Shown: positions 27,489 through 35,974 of the stretch, piece after piece | Position numbering within the stretch: position 1 is the stretch's first letter | How the letters are laid out: each line of letters opens with the position of its first letter | Program-made: the position numbers and the translations under genes | Assembly (NCBI GenBank): GCA_016722075.1 | Contig: JADKGW010000001.1 | Location: 4,898,001-4,962,000 of the forward strand | Reading direction: 5' to 3' | DNA length: 64,000 nucleotides | From: Candidatus Kouleothrix ribensis | Lineage (GTDB): Bacteria; Chloroflexota; Chloroflexia; Chloroflexales; Roseiflexaceae | Notes under the pieces: generated by a model | What the model saw: only the letters and a program-made list of their open reading frames with translations | Databases searched by the model: none | Told to the model about the DNA's origin: nothing

Positions 27489-28424
27489 CTACAGGGCCTT
27501 GCCGGGCACAAACAACGCCTGGCCGAATTTGTCCTGGCCGTACACGCCGATCTTCGCCTGCACCTCGGGGCTGGTCAGCCAGGCCGCAAACTGCTCGGCC
27601 AGCGCCGCATTGACGCCAGGATGCTTGGCCGGGTTGACCAGAATGACCCCATACGGGTTGAGCAGGGTCTTGTCCTGATTTGTATCGACTGAGTCACCGC
27701 CGACGAGAATCACCAGGTTGGGCAGCTTGGCGCGTGTGGCCAGGTAGGTGCCGCGGTCGCTGAGCGTGTAGGCCTGCTGCTCATTCGCGGTGATCAATGT
27801 CTCGCCCATGCCCTGCCCAAGCGGCTTATACCAGTTCAACTCGGCGGTGGGGGTCATGCCGGTGCTGGCCCAGATGCTTAGCTCTTTGGTGTTTGTGCCG
27901 CTGTTATCGCCGCGCGAGTCGAACGTTGCGGCTTTGGCGGCAATCGCCTTGAACGCGTCGGCGGCCTTGGCCATGCCCTTGATGCCGGCCGGGTCGTTAC
28001 TCGGGCCGACGATCACGAAGTCGTTGTACATGACATCGCGCCGGTTGATGCCGTCGCCGGCTTTGACAAACGCATCCTCTTGTTTGCGCGCGTGAACCAG
28101 CACGACATCGGCGTCGCCGCTCGCGCCGATCTTGAGCGCCTGCCCGGTACCAACCGCAACTACCTCGACCTTGGCGTTGTACTGGCGCTCAAAATCGGGC
28201 AAGATCGCGTCTAGCAGGCCGGTGTCGGCGGTGCTGGTGGTGGTGGCTAACCGCAGCGTGTTGGCAGCCGTGGGCGCGGGGGCGGTGGTTGCCGCCGCTG
28301 CCGGCGCGGTAGCAGCGGCGGCCGGTGGGGTTGGCGCCGTCGATCCGGCCGGCGCCGCAGCGCCGCCACAGCCGGCGAGCAGCAGCGCAACCGGCACGAC
28401 CAGGGCACGTAAGCGGCGTAGCAT
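27489..28424 (-). CDS. tupA: Tungstate-binding lipoprotein TupA
   Basis: A 311-residue substrate-binding protein. The signal peptide ends in the lipobox LLAGC (Cys19), so it is lipid-anchored outside the membrane. A low-complexity Ala/Pro/Thr linker (residues 22-55) separates the anchor from the binding domain. The domain starts with LRLATTTSTADTGLLD, the oxyanion-binding signature that separates TupA from ModA, and continues with GTGQALKIGASGDADVVLVHAR. TupA proteins bind tungstate very tightly and discriminate against molybdate. AGGAG precedes the ATG. Confidence 0.92.
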   Translation of the reverse strand: MLRRLRALVVPVALLLAGCGGAAAPAGSTAPTPPAAAATAPAAAATTAPAPTAANTLRLATTTSTADTGLLDAILPDFERQYNAKVEVVAVGTGQALKIGASGDADVVLVHARKQEDAFVKAGDGINRRDVMYNDFVIVGPSNDPAGIKGMAKAADAFKAIAAKAATFDSRGDNSGTNTKELSIWASTGMTPTAELNWYKPLGQGMGETLITANEQQAYTLSDRGTYLATRAKLPNLVILVGGDSVDTNQDKTLLNPYGVILVNPAKHPGVNAALAEQFAAWLTSPEVQAKIGVYGQDKFGQALFVPGKAL

Positions 28425-28625
28425 CAGATCAGTCTCCTTCTACACCAGCGGCTTCATACCACGGTGGTTGGTCGGGCGCAAATCAATAGACCGTACGCAG
28501 CTGGCGGGTTGCGCCTGCAGCAGAGAGTAGGCCCCGCCACAGGCGAACAGCGCGGCATCGTGACGCAGCATAGCGCAACAGTGTAGGCTCTATCGCGATT
28601 TTCTCAACCGTTGAGCGGCTGCCGG

Positions 28626-28691
28626 CCCTCACCCCCCACCCCCTCTCCCAAATTGGGAGAGAGGGAGTCGCGGCAGTGACGGGGGTGAGGG
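28626..28691. repeat. CCCTCACCCCC-type inverted repeat in the tupA upstream gap
   Basis: CCCTCACCCCC (28626) and GGGGGTGAGGG (28681) flank the inner hairpin CTCTCCCAA/TTGGGAGAG. The same words recur at 63142-63190. The rest of the gap between tupA and the regulator (28425-28723) holds no gene that I can see. Confidence 0.75.
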
Positions 28692-28723
28692 ATGTACCAC
28701 GCGCAACCGATGTGCAAATCTAA

Positions 28724-29827
28724 TCAATTCATCCAGGCCGTACGCGAGCCGTCGTAGCCTGCCAGGGTCTCAATATCGGTGCGGAAAGCCGGCGAGGCCA
28801 GCGCCTCGAGCAGTGCGGCCAGCCAGGGTGTACTTTCGTCGGCCGTGCGAAAGGCCAGATCATAGCGCTCTAATGTCAGCGGCACGAAGCCGAGATCGAA
28901 CGCCTGCGCGGCCGCGCGCACGCCTAGCCCGGCATCGGCGGCGCCAGCGGCGACCGCTGCCGCGACTGCAAGGTGCGTCGTCAGCTCGCGGGCCGGCTGG
29001 CCGAGCTGTGCGAATGTCAGGCCGTGCAGGCTGAGCAGATGATCGAGCAGCACGCGCGTGCCCGAGCCTGGCTGCCGTGAAGCAAAGCGCACGCCGGGCT
29101 GGACCAGATCGACCGCCTGGCGCAGGTTCAGCGGGTTACCGCGCCGCACGATCAGCCCTTGCTCGCGATGCACCAACGTCACCAGCCGGATGGTCTGCGG
29201 CGGGAACATGCGGTTCACGATCGGCCGGTTGTACTCGCCCGTCGCCGGATCGAACAGATGGACGCCGGCCAGATCGGCCTCGTTACGGCCGACCGCCAGC
29301 AGGCCGGCGGTGCTGCCGATCGGCTTCCAGACCAGGCGCAAGTGCGGATCGGCCATATGCAGCTGGCGGGCGAGCAGATCGAGGCAGAAATCGTGGCTGC
29401 CCAGGCAACGCACCAGCTGCTGATCGCCCGCATTAGAAAGGCCCGGCTGTGCGAATGCTTGCCAGTGCTGGATGGTGTGTTGGACGAGCGCCTCTACTGC
29501 CGGCGGCGATACGCCGCTGGCCAGCGCATCGTGGATGGCCGGCTCGATCTGCTGGCGCAGGCGTTCGTACCCAGCCACGCCCGTAGCGCCCGATTCGGCC
29601 ACGTGCGTGCCGCGGCCGGGCCGGCTGACGATCACCCCATCGGCATGCAGCGCATGGTAGGCGTGGGCCACTGTGTTGCGGTTGATCCCGAGCTGCGCCG
29701 CCAGCTCGTGGACGGTCGGCAGCCGCTCGCCGGGTGTGAGATCGCCACGAGAACAGGCCGCTTTAACCTGCAGAATGATCTGCTGGTAGATCGGGGTCGC
29801 TGATGTGGCCAACTCGATCGAAATCAT
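28724..29827 (-). CDS. GntR-family regulator with molybdate/tungstate-binding-like sensor domain
   Basis: 367 residues. The N-terminal 75 residues are a GntR winged helix (PIYQQIILQVKAACSRGDL, LPTVHELAAQLGINRNTVAHAY, GRGTHVAE). The C-terminal 230 residues form a binding-protein-like domain clearly paralogous to the end of the MoeA fusion at 22579: both contain GSHDxxLDLLA, a Gly-x-Gly-Thr-Arg-Val-Leu-Leu-Asp segment and GLGxRAAAQA. A regulator with an oxyanion-binding fold, divergent from a tungsten enzyme and upstream of tupABC, is best read as the local tungstate (or cofactor) sensor. I use the ATG at 29827, where GntR similarity begins; it has no clear ribosome-binding site, and upstream in-frame ATGs exist up to 29887. 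Confidence 0.85.
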   Translation of the reverse strand: MISIELATSATPIYQQIILQVKAACSRGDLTPGERLPTVHELAAQLGINRNTVAHAYHALHADGVIVSRPGRGTHVAESGATGVAGYERLRQQIEPAIHDALASGVSPPAVEALVQHTIQHWQAFAQPGLSNAGDQQLVRCLGSHDFCLDLLARQLHMADPHLRLVWKPIGSTAGLLAVGRNEADLAGVHLFDPATGEYNRPIVNRMFPPQTIRLVTLVHREQGLIVRRGNPLNLRQAVDLVQPGVRFASRQPGSGTRVLLDHLLSLHGLTFAQLGQPARELTTHLAVAAAVAAGAADAGLGVRAAAQAFDLGFVPLTLERYDLAFRTADESTPWLAALLEALASPAFRTDIETLAGYDGSRTAWMN

Positions 29828-29994
29828 ACGCGTGTAACCAGCATGTGTGGAGAGCCATGGGCCTGGCATAGACCGGCCGCATGCCATCCTGCCCTTGCAT
29901 AATGACGGGTGAATCGCTAGAGCAAAGCCTGGATTTGTCTATCTTAAAACATAATTTACCGATCGTCAAGTGCCGGCTTTCGATATTATCATAG
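29828..29994. other. Upstream region of the GntR regulator
   Basis: No gene seen. From about 29935 the sequence turns AT-rich in sharp contrast to its surroundings, typical of a shared divergent promoter region. Confidence 0.6.
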
Positions 29995-30012
29995 TACAAC
30001 TAGTCATTTGTA
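29995..30012. promoter_or_regulatory. Candidate GntR operator between regulator and AOR
   Basis: TACAA, 8 nt, TTGTA: an 18-bp inverted repeat in the AT-rich centre of the divergent region. A second loose dyad, TTGT...ACAA, follows at 30008-30024. GntR dimers bind short dyads of this kind. Confidence 0.45.
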
Positions 30013-30071
30013 TATATAAGACAATAACCCGTACTCAAGCAGCCGATTGTTCGATTTTCGTGCGATTCATC

Positions 30072-30100
30072 TTTTCATTACGCCAAAAAGAGTGTACAAT
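30072..30100 (+). promoter_or_regulatory. Probable AOR promoter
   Basis: TTTTCA (30072-30077), a 17-bp spacer and TACAAT (30095-30100). This predicts a leader of about 165 nt before the AOR start codon. The leader contains hairpin-forming stretches around 30132-30158 and 30217-30249 but no riboswitch I can name. Confidence 0.55.
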
Positions 30101-30274
30101 ATGATGAGCTAACAGCCCCAGCATCAATCTGCTTCGAATGGCCCGTTTCGGATGGGCTTGGCTTCGTGATAACGCCCACCACAAGACAAGAAGGAGCGTC
30201 ATGTAGCGCAAACATCGGCATTGGATTGTCCGGCTCGACGGTAAGCCAATTCTCGTTGTCGCAAGGAGGCAACA

Positions 30275-32104
30275 ATGACACTCGGCGGATATGCAAACCG
30301 AATTGCTCATGTGGATCTGACATCGCGTGCGGTGGAGTACAAACCGATCCCGGAGGACTGGGCGCTGAAGTACATCGGTGCGCGCGGCCTGGGTGTGCGC
30401 TACCTGCTCGAGAACGGCCCGCAGGTCGAGCCGCTCGCGCCCGACAACCTGCTGTGCTTCATGAATGGGCCGCTCACCGGCACCGATGCGAACATGAGCG
30501 GGCGTATGGCGATCGTCACCAAGTCGCCACTGACCGGCACCGTCACCGACAGCCACCACGGCGGATGGTCGGCGGCGCGCATGCGCTGGGCCGGGTTCGA
30601 CGGCCTGATCTTCAAAGGCAAGGCCGACAAGCCGGTCTACGCGTATGTTCACGACGGCGAGATCGAGATCCTGGATGCCTCGGAGGTGTGGGGCAAGGGC
30701 GTGCATGACACAGTGCGGTTCTTCAGGGAGCGCTATGGCGAAAAGGACCTGACGGTGATCGCGATCGGGCCGGGCGGCGAGAACCAGGTGCGCTTCGCCT
30801 GCTGGGTCAACGAGAACGACCGCGCCAGCGGCCGCGGCGGCACCGGCTGCGTGGGTGGCAGCAAGAACCTGAAGGCCGTGGTCGTCAAGGCCGCCAAGAA
30901 GCTGCCGAAGGCCGCCAACGCAGAGGCCTGGAAGCCGGCCCACAAGCGTGCCCTGGCGGTGATCATGGACGAGCAGAACATCACCAGCCCGCGCAAGGGC
31001 GGCCTGTCGGTCTATGGCACCAATGTGCTGATGAACATCACCAACACCATGGGCGCGCTGCCGACCAAAAACAGCCAGACGACCTCTTTTGGCGCCGATG
31101 GCGAGAAGATCAGCGGCGAGTATGTCAACGACAACATCCTGGTCGACAACCCGACCTGCCATGCCTGCCCGGTGGCCTGCAAGAAAGAGGTTGAGATCAA
31201 GGAAGGCCCCTGGAAGGGCCTGCGCATGGAGAGCGTCGAGTACGAGCCGGCCTGGTCGGTTGGCGCCAACTGCGGCAACAACGATGTCAATACGGTGGCC
31301 AAGCTGATCGACATGTGCAACGACTACGGCCTGGACGCGATCGAGATCGGCCATCCGCTGTCGGCCTACATGGAGGCCACCGAGAAGGGCTACACCAACG
31401 GCGACGGCGGCCTGGCCTGGGGCGACATCCACGGTATGGTCGAGGCCACCCGCAAGATCGCCTATCGCGAGGGCATCGGCAATGTGTTGGCCGAGGGCGT
31501 TGTGCCGACGGCCACGCACTTCGGCCACCCCGAGCTGGCCATGGCGGTCAAGGGCCAGGGCATTCCGGCCTACGACCCGCGTGGCCTGAAGGGCATGGGC
31601 ATTGGCTATGCCACCAGCAACCGCGGCGCATGCCACCTGCGGGCCTACACGCCGGCAGCCGAGCTGGGCGTGATGCCATTCGGCTCGCTCAAGGTCGACC
31701 CGCTGGCGTGGAAGGGTAAGGGCGAGCTGGCCAAGATCTTCCAGGACGTGCATGCCTTCTCCGACAGCCTCGACCTGTGCAAGTTCAGCGCGTTCGCCCA
31801 GGGCGCCGACGAGTACGCCGCACAGTATGCGGCATACGTCGGCGTGGCATTCACACCCGAGGATGTGCTCAAGACCGGCGAGCGGATCTACAACCTGGAG
31901 CGCTACTACAACAACCTGGCCGGCCTGCGCGAGGGCAGCGACTACCTGCCCGATCGCTTCACCAAAGAGCCTTCGACCATGCCTGGCTCGGAAGGCCATG
32001 TCTGCGAGCTAGATCTGATGCTCGAGGAGTACTACGCGGCCCGCGGCTGGCAGAACGGCGTAGTGCCCGAGGCCAAGCTGAAGGAACTCGGCATCATCGA
32101 GTAG
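30275..32104 (+). CDS. aor: Aldehyde:ferredoxin oxidoreductase (tungsten enzyme)
   Basis: A 609-residue AOR-family enzyme, which oxidises aldehydes to carboxylic acids (or the reverse) with ferredoxin as electron carrier and uses a tungsten bis-pterin cofactor. The [4Fe-4S] ligands are in CHACPVAC (Cys295, Cys298, Cys302) plus Cys502 in DLCKF, matching the spacing known from archaeal AOR. Pterin-binding landmarks GPLTG and DYGLDAIEIG are present. AGGAGG 6 nt before the ATG is a strong ribosome-binding site. MoaD-like and DUF1952-like genes follow, and ferredoxin genes lie 3.3 kb on. Which AOR subfamily and which aldehyde cannot be decided here. Local codon use is very GC-biased, as for highly expressed neighbours. 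Confidence 0.95.
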   Translation: MTLGGYANRIAHVDLTSRAVEYKPIPEDWALKYIGARGLGVRYLLENGPQVEPLAPDNLLCFMNGPLTGTDANMSGRMAIVTKSPLTGTVTDSHHGGWSAARMRWAGFDGLIFKGKADKPVYAYVHDGEIEILDASEVWGKGVHDTVRFFRERYGEKDLTVIAIGPGGENQVRFACWVNENDRASGRGGTGCVGGSKNLKAVVVKAAKKLPKAANAEAWKPAHKRALAVIMDEQNITSPRKGGLSVYGTNVLMNITNTMGALPTKNSQTTSFGADGEKISGEYVNDNILVDNPTCHACPVACKKEVEIKEGPWKGLRMESVEYEPAWSVGANCGNNDVNTVAKLIDMCNDYGLDAIEIGHPLSAYMEATEKGYTNGDGGLAWGDIHGMVEATRKIAYREGIGNVLAEGVVPTATHFGHPELAMAVKGQGIPAYDPRGLKGMGIGYATSNRGACHLRAYTPAAELGVMPFGSLKVDPLAWKGKGELAKIFQDVHAFSDSLDLCKFSAFAQGADEYAAQYAAYVGVAFTPEDVLKTGERIYNLERYYNNLAGLREGSDYLPDRFTKEPSTMPGSEGHVCELDLMLEEYYAARGWQNGVVPEAKLKELGIIE

Positions 32105-32239
32105 GCCGGTTCTGGCATCGCTCGGCAGAGTGCGGGGGCGGCTGGTCTGCCCCCGCACATGGCATATCACGCGTAACCCACGCGCTACGGCAGGCAACCA
32201 GGCCCACCGCGTACATCCGAATTTGCCCCCAGAGGATCT

Positions 32240-32518
32240 ATGCAGATCAACTTCTATGCCACGCTGCGCCAGATTGTCGGCGGGCGCACCGTCACGTTCG
32301 ATATGGAGCCTGGCATCACGGTGCGCGAGCTGATCGACGGCGTTGTGACGCGCTTTCCGCCGCTGCGCGTCCAGCTGCTCGACAACAACGGCAACCTGTA
32401 CTCGCACGTCCACGTGTTCATCAACGGCCGCGACGCCCCATACCTGCCGAATAGCGTTGAGACGACGATCGCGCCGGGCGATACGATCGACATCTTCCCG
32501 GCCACGGCGGGTGGGTAG
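32240..32518 (+). CDS. MoaD/ThiS-family sulfur carrier
   Basis: A 92-residue ubiquitin-fold protein ending in Gly-Gly, the C-terminus that is adenylylated and thiocarboxylated to donate sulfur to molybdopterin. The start MQINFYATLRQIVG and the core GDTIDIFPATAGG are typical. GAGG precedes the ATG. Its position directly behind the AOR suggests a dedicated carrier for the tungsto-pterin, or an AOR-linked MoaD paralogue, rather than the housekeeping MoaD. The next gene follows after 6 bp. Confidence 0.88.
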   Translation: MQINFYATLRQIVGGRTVTFDMEPGITVRELIDGVVTRFPPLRVQLLDNNGNLYSHVHVFINGRDAPYLPNSVETTIAPGDTIDIFPATAGG

Positions 32519-32524
32519 GCCAGT

Positions 32525-32782
32525 ATGGCGCATGTAACCCACGATCTGCGCAGCATCCCGCTGTGGCTGCTGCGCGACTACCTGGTCGATCTGGGAGGCC
32601 AGATCGAGCCTGACGGCGATGTCGCCGGCCAGGGCTGGCGAGGAAGGCTGACACGGCTCGAAGATTTTCGGATTGGCTCGCTGCGGGTTGGCGAGGTGCG
32701 GCTGGAGATCAGCGGGGAGGCCGAGGCAATCGCCCGGCTCGAGCAGGCGCTGTGGCCAAAGCTCTTGCGCGCCGGCGGCTAA
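32525..32782 (+). CDS. DUF1952-like small protein linked to MoaD
   Basis: An 85-residue protein with no signal peptide or membrane segment. It reads as a compact alpha/beta domain (IPLWLLRDYLVDLGG ... WRGRLTRLEDFRIGSLRVGEVRLEISG). From memory, a domain of this type (DUF1952) forms the C-terminal half of a MoaD-related Thermus protein of known structure; here it would be a separate protein encoded 6 bp after the MoaD-like gene. That assignment is tentative. The arrangement implies a function with the sulfur carrier or in AOR maturation. Confidence 0.65.
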   Translation: MAHVTHDLRSIPLWLLRDYLVDLGGQIEPDGDVAGQGWRGRLTRLEDFRIGSLRVGEVRLEISGEAEAIARLEQALWPKLLRAGG

Positions 32783-32818
32783 CAGCAGGCAGCGGGCAGG
32801 CGGCAGCGGGCAGCTTGA

Positions 32819-32851
32819 TAACCTGCAACCCGAGGCAACCTGCAACCCACT
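32819..32851. repeat. AACCTGCAACCC repeat after the AOR operon
   Basis: AACCTGCAACCC appears twice within 32 bp, and the same words recur at 40703-40738. Both groups lie between convergent genes, reaching the stop codon of the second. Confidence 0.5.
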
Positions 32852-35012
32852 AGAATGGCTCGGGTGGGCGGATGCGCCAGGCCAGCGCCTCGAGCCAGAT
32901 CGTAGCACTAACCCACACCACATAGCCACCAATCGCCAGCACCAGCCAGCGCCCGGCCCGGCCACTACGCCAGAGCAGCGGCACAGCCGCTGCCGCGCCG
33001 ACTGCGAAGGCCCAGGCCGCGAACATCAGCCAGCGCGTCGAGAGCGTCGAGCCCGACACGAACGGCAGCACCGCGAAGAACAGGGCGATCACGAAGGTGC
33101 CGGCCATCAGCAGCGGCACTGCCGGGCGGGCCAGCCGCCAGGCGCGCCGCCAGATCAACGCCAGCCCGGCCAGCGCCAGCGGGATGGGGAAGAAGCCAAA
33201 GTGCTGGCGCAGCCCGGCATCCCACAGCGTCGACCAGAGGATCGCCCGATCGACCGCCTGCCGCCCGGCCAGGCCGGTCAGCCCACCCGAGGCAGCCGCC
33301 TGGGCCTGGGCCACAAAAAGCCCGACATAGCCACTGTAGAAGAACAGCACGGCAAACGCCTCGGCTGCGGCAAAGGCGCCCAGCAGCTGCCAGGCTGTGC
33401 GCCAGGCCACTCGCCGCCGTAATGCGCCGATCAACAGCGCCAGCAGGGCCATGCCGGCCAGCAGCGACATATTGATCCAGAAACCGAAGTGGCCCAGGTA
33501 CACGAACAGCTGGAGCATACACAGCAGCGCCAGCGCGCCGGGCCGCCGCAGGCCATGCGCCCACACCAGCACCAGCGCCGTGATCAGCAGCAGGTGCGCA
33601 AACTGGGTGAAGATGTGCGTGCTAAAATTCCACCAGGTGGTCATAAGCGTAGCCGCGCTGAGGCCGTAGATGCCTGCGGCGATCAGGCCGCGCTGCGGGT
33701 ATGGGCGCGTGCCGAGGCAGGCCGCGATCGTGTAGACTAGCAGCGGGCTGGCTGCGTCGAGCAGCGCGCCGCCAAGCTGCAGCAGCACGCGCCGGTCGAG
33801 GCCGCTGAGCGAGAATGGCGCAAGCAGCAGGTAGAGCGCCGGCGGGTAGGGGAAATCGACGCCGCGGTTGCGCGAGAGCAGCAGCACATTGCCGTTCAGC
33901 ACATCGAAATAGCGGTTGGCGTGGAAGCCGATATCGCCCCACATTGCATCGGGGTAGATCTTACCGCCGTAGTGCGTACCCAGCACCAGCAACGCAATCA
34001 GCAGCAGCCAGCGCCGCGCGACTGCCGGCAGCGGCGGCGCGATCCGGCGGTAGAGCCTGCCCAGCACGGGCCGCAGCCAGCCGGCCAGCAGCAGCGCCAG
34101 CACCCCGGCCGACAGCAGCGCGCCGATCAGGAATGCCCGGCCACCCTGGCCCAGCAGCCGCAGCGCCAGCGCGGGCGCGGCCAGCCCGGCCCCGGCCAGC
34201 ACCAGTGCGGCCGGGGCGGCGCACGCCAGCACAGCCAGCAGCCAGCCTAGCCCCGCAGCAATCAGCGCTACATCGCCGCCAAACGCAAAGCGCGGCGGGT
34301 CGAGCAGCGCCGCCAGGCCAGCCAGCGCGGCGGCGGTCAATAGCATGGGCCGCACGGCCTGGGCGGCAAACCCGGCGCGCCGGATGCCCAGCCAGGCCAC
34401 CAGCATGGCGGCCAGCCAGGCCAGGTTGTGGCGCCAGGGTGGCACGCGCGGCCCGCCCGCGCTGGTGATGCGCAGATCATCGAGGGGCGCACCAAGCGCG
34501 CGCTCGTCGCCGCTGGGCACGTAGGTGGGGCTACTCAGCACGATCGTGTGGTCGCTCGATCCGGCCGGCGCGGGCGGCACACTCAGGTAGTAGATGCCGC
34601 CGGTTTGTGGGCGCAGGCGCAGCGCGGCCAGCGGCACGGCATCGGCCACCAGCACGATCTGGGCCGGGCCGCGCTGCGCCATCTCGTCGTTCACCGGCAG
34701 GAAGCGCAGCGTGAGCTGGAGCGCGCGCGGCCCCATGCCGGGCAGCCGAATCGTCGACTCGGCGGTGGTCCAGCGCAGATTAATCGTGCCGTTGTTGGCC
34801 GGCTCGGCATCGTGGAAGCCGCGCAGCAGCGGCAGATCGCCGCCGTAGCCCTCTTCGCGCCCAACATCGACACGGTAGTCGAGCGGTGCCTGGGCCACCA
34901 GCAGCAGCAGCACGGCGAACACGCCCAGCACGGCCCACAGCTGCGGCTCGCGTAGCGCCGACCACATATAGCGCAGCTCGGCGCGCAGGCCCTGGCGAGC
35001 ATCCTCACGCAT
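32850..35012 (-). CDS. Large multi-spanning membrane protein, glycosyltransferase-like
   Basis: A 720-residue integral membrane protein. A short cytoplasmic N-terminus and one helix (residues 24-42) precede an extracytoplasmic beta-rich domain of about 140 residues, then some 12 further helices. The loop after the central helices contains GDIGFHANRYFDVLNG and YPPALYLLLAPF, which resemble the first-loop Asp motif and later loops of GT39/ArnT-like lipid-dependent glycosyltransferases. The assignment is by architecture only. It is transcribed towards the AOR operon and does not obviously belong to it. Confidence 0.65.
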   Translation of the reverse strand: MREDARQGLRAELRYMWSALREPQLWAVLGVFAVLLLLVAQAPLDYRVDVGREEGYGGDLPLLRGFHDAEPANNGTINLRWTTAESTIRLPGMGPRALQLTLRFLPVNDEMAQRGPAQIVLVADAVPLAALRLRPQTGGIYYLSVPPAPAGSSDHTIVLSSPTYVPSGDERALGAPLDDLRITSAGGPRVPPWRHNLAWLAAMLVAWLGIRRAGFAAQAVRPMLLTAAALAGLAALLDPPRFAFGGDVALIAAGLGWLLAVLACAAPAALVLAGAGLAAPALALRLLGQGGRAFLIGALLSAGVLALLLAGWLRPVLGRLYRRIAPPLPAVARRWLLLIALLVLGTHYGGKIYPDAMWGDIGFHANRYFDVLNGNVLLLSRNRGVDFPYPPALYLLLAPFSLSGLDRRVLLQLGGALLDAASPLLVYTIAACLGTRPYPQRGLIAAGIYGLSAATLMTTWWNFSTHIFTQFAHLLLITALVLVWAHGLRRPGALALLCMLQLFVYLGHFGFWINMSLLAGMALLALLIGALRRRVAWRTAWQLLGAFAAAEAFAVLFFYSGYVGLFVAQAQAAASGGLTGLAGRQAVDRAILWSTLWDAGLRQHFGFFPIPLALAGLALIWRRAWRLARPAVPLLMAGTFVIALFFAVLPFVSGSTLSTRWLMFAAWAFAVGAAAAVPLLWRSGRAGRWLVLAIGGYVVWVSATIWLEALAWRIRPPEPF

Positions 35013-35132
35013 GGGGTATCGCTTCGTTTCTTCTTGCGCGTTCCGCCCCGAGCTAATCTGCCGCGCACCTCGTGCCAGCCGGCGATTATCGCAGCAGCGC
35101 CGGGGCTTGTCAAACCCTGGTACTATTATGGC

Positions 35133-35273
35133 TTACGCAGTCGGCAATTTCGCCTTCGGCAGAGCGGTACTTCATTTTTGTGTGTTCGGTTTGCGCGCTA
35201 CGCGCGCACAACCGAACACGCGAGAGTAGAAACGTACCATGCTGCCGCAGGCACACACGCCGACTGGGTACGT
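35133..35273. repeat. Dispersed palindrome family 1, full element (copy B)
   Basis: Two 36-nt arms (35135-35170 and 35234-35269) match each other in inverted orientation at 26 of 36 positions without gaps. Between them is a second palindrome, GTGTTCGGTT-TGCGCGC-TAC-GCGCGCA-C-AACCGAACAC, with one unpaired base. Confidence 0.85.
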
Positions 35274-35362
35274 CCTGTCATATTATGACTACTCAACTAT
35301 TGAGAACATCGCTATAAAGCTGCATCCCGGCAGGTATGGGGCAAGGCGGCGGGCTAGACAAA

Positions 35363-35397
35363 GGTGGCCTGCGGCGACGGCGTCGCTGCAGGCCACC
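35363..35397 (-). terminator. Hairpin after the first ferredoxin gene
   Basis: A 16-bp stem with one mismatch (GGTGGCCTG ... CAGGCCACC) and loop GGC lies 25 bp beyond the ferredoxin stop on the minus strand. No T-run follows, so it may be a stabiliser rather than a terminator. Confidence 0.6.
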
Positions 35398-35421
35398 CCT
35401 CCAGGCAAAATCTACGGGCGA

Positions 35422-35655
35422 TTACCCGAAGAAGGCTTTGTTCTTCTCAGTAAAGCTAGCCCACTGCTCGGGCACTGCATCTTCGGCGAAGATCGCGCTG
35501 ACCGGGCACTCTGGCTCGCAGGCCCCGCAGTCGATGCACTCGTCGGGGTTGATGTAGTACTGGTCGTCGCCCTCGTAGATACAGTCGACCGGGCAGACCG
35601 CCACGCAGGCGGCATCCTTGGTGCCGATGCACGGCTCGGCGATTACATAGGCCAT
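35422..35655 (-). CDS. 7Fe ferredoxin (first of two)
   Basis: A 77-residue ferredoxin. Cys9, Cys17 and Cys50 should bind a [3Fe-4S] cluster and Cys21, Cys40, Cys43 and Cys46 a [4Fe-4S] cluster; Cys25 is the extra cysteine known from Azotobacter-type 7Fe ferredoxins. AGGAGG stands before an ATGATG pair; spacing favours the second ATG. It differs from its neighbour at only six of 77 positions, so the pair is a recent duplication. It may carry electrons for the AOR, but no operon link exists. Confidence 0.93.
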   Translation of the reverse strand: MAYVIAEPCIGTKDAACVAVCPVDCIYEGDDQYYINPDECIDCGACEPECPVSAIFAEDAVPEQWASFTEKNKAFFG

Positions 35656-35974
35656 CATTTCCTCCTGTACGACAATTCGCGAATCCAAAACTCTATACTT
35701 GAAGCGGCGCGCCGGGTGCCGATCGGTCTCGGATGGCCGCACGCGACCGCCTACAGTATATGCATCAGTGTTCCACGCGCCTATAGCAGTGGGCAGTAGG
35801 CAGAAGCCAGGTAGCACGGGACTTTTCCGCATCAGCGCGTGGTAAACGTATGCCAGGCCGGCTCAATCGTTCCGCTCTTCACGATAATGAAGCATGCACA
35901 GACGACCTGCATTGAACCTGGGTCGAACGGCCTCTGGGCGATCTGCGGCGCGCTGGCTCCTCCTTGAAACCGCA
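35656..35974. other. Gap between the two ferredoxin genes
   Basis: No gene, promoter or repeat was recognised. The duplicated region does not obviously extend beyond the coding sequences. Confidence 0.6.

Larger units (their letters stand above)
35013..35421. other. Repeat-rich gap before the ferredoxin gene
   Basis: No gene seen. It contains a full-length copy of repeat family 1 (35133-35273) and a terminator-like hairpin (35363-35397). The AT-rich stretch 35278-35320 has no feature I recognise. Confidence 0.6.

Noticed and set aside
30035..31999. A 654-codon minus-strand reading frame opposite the AOR gene
   Set aside because: It is the antisense shadow of a clearly recognisable AOR with intact cluster ligands and a strong ribosome-binding site; the long frame is caused by GC-rich codon bias.
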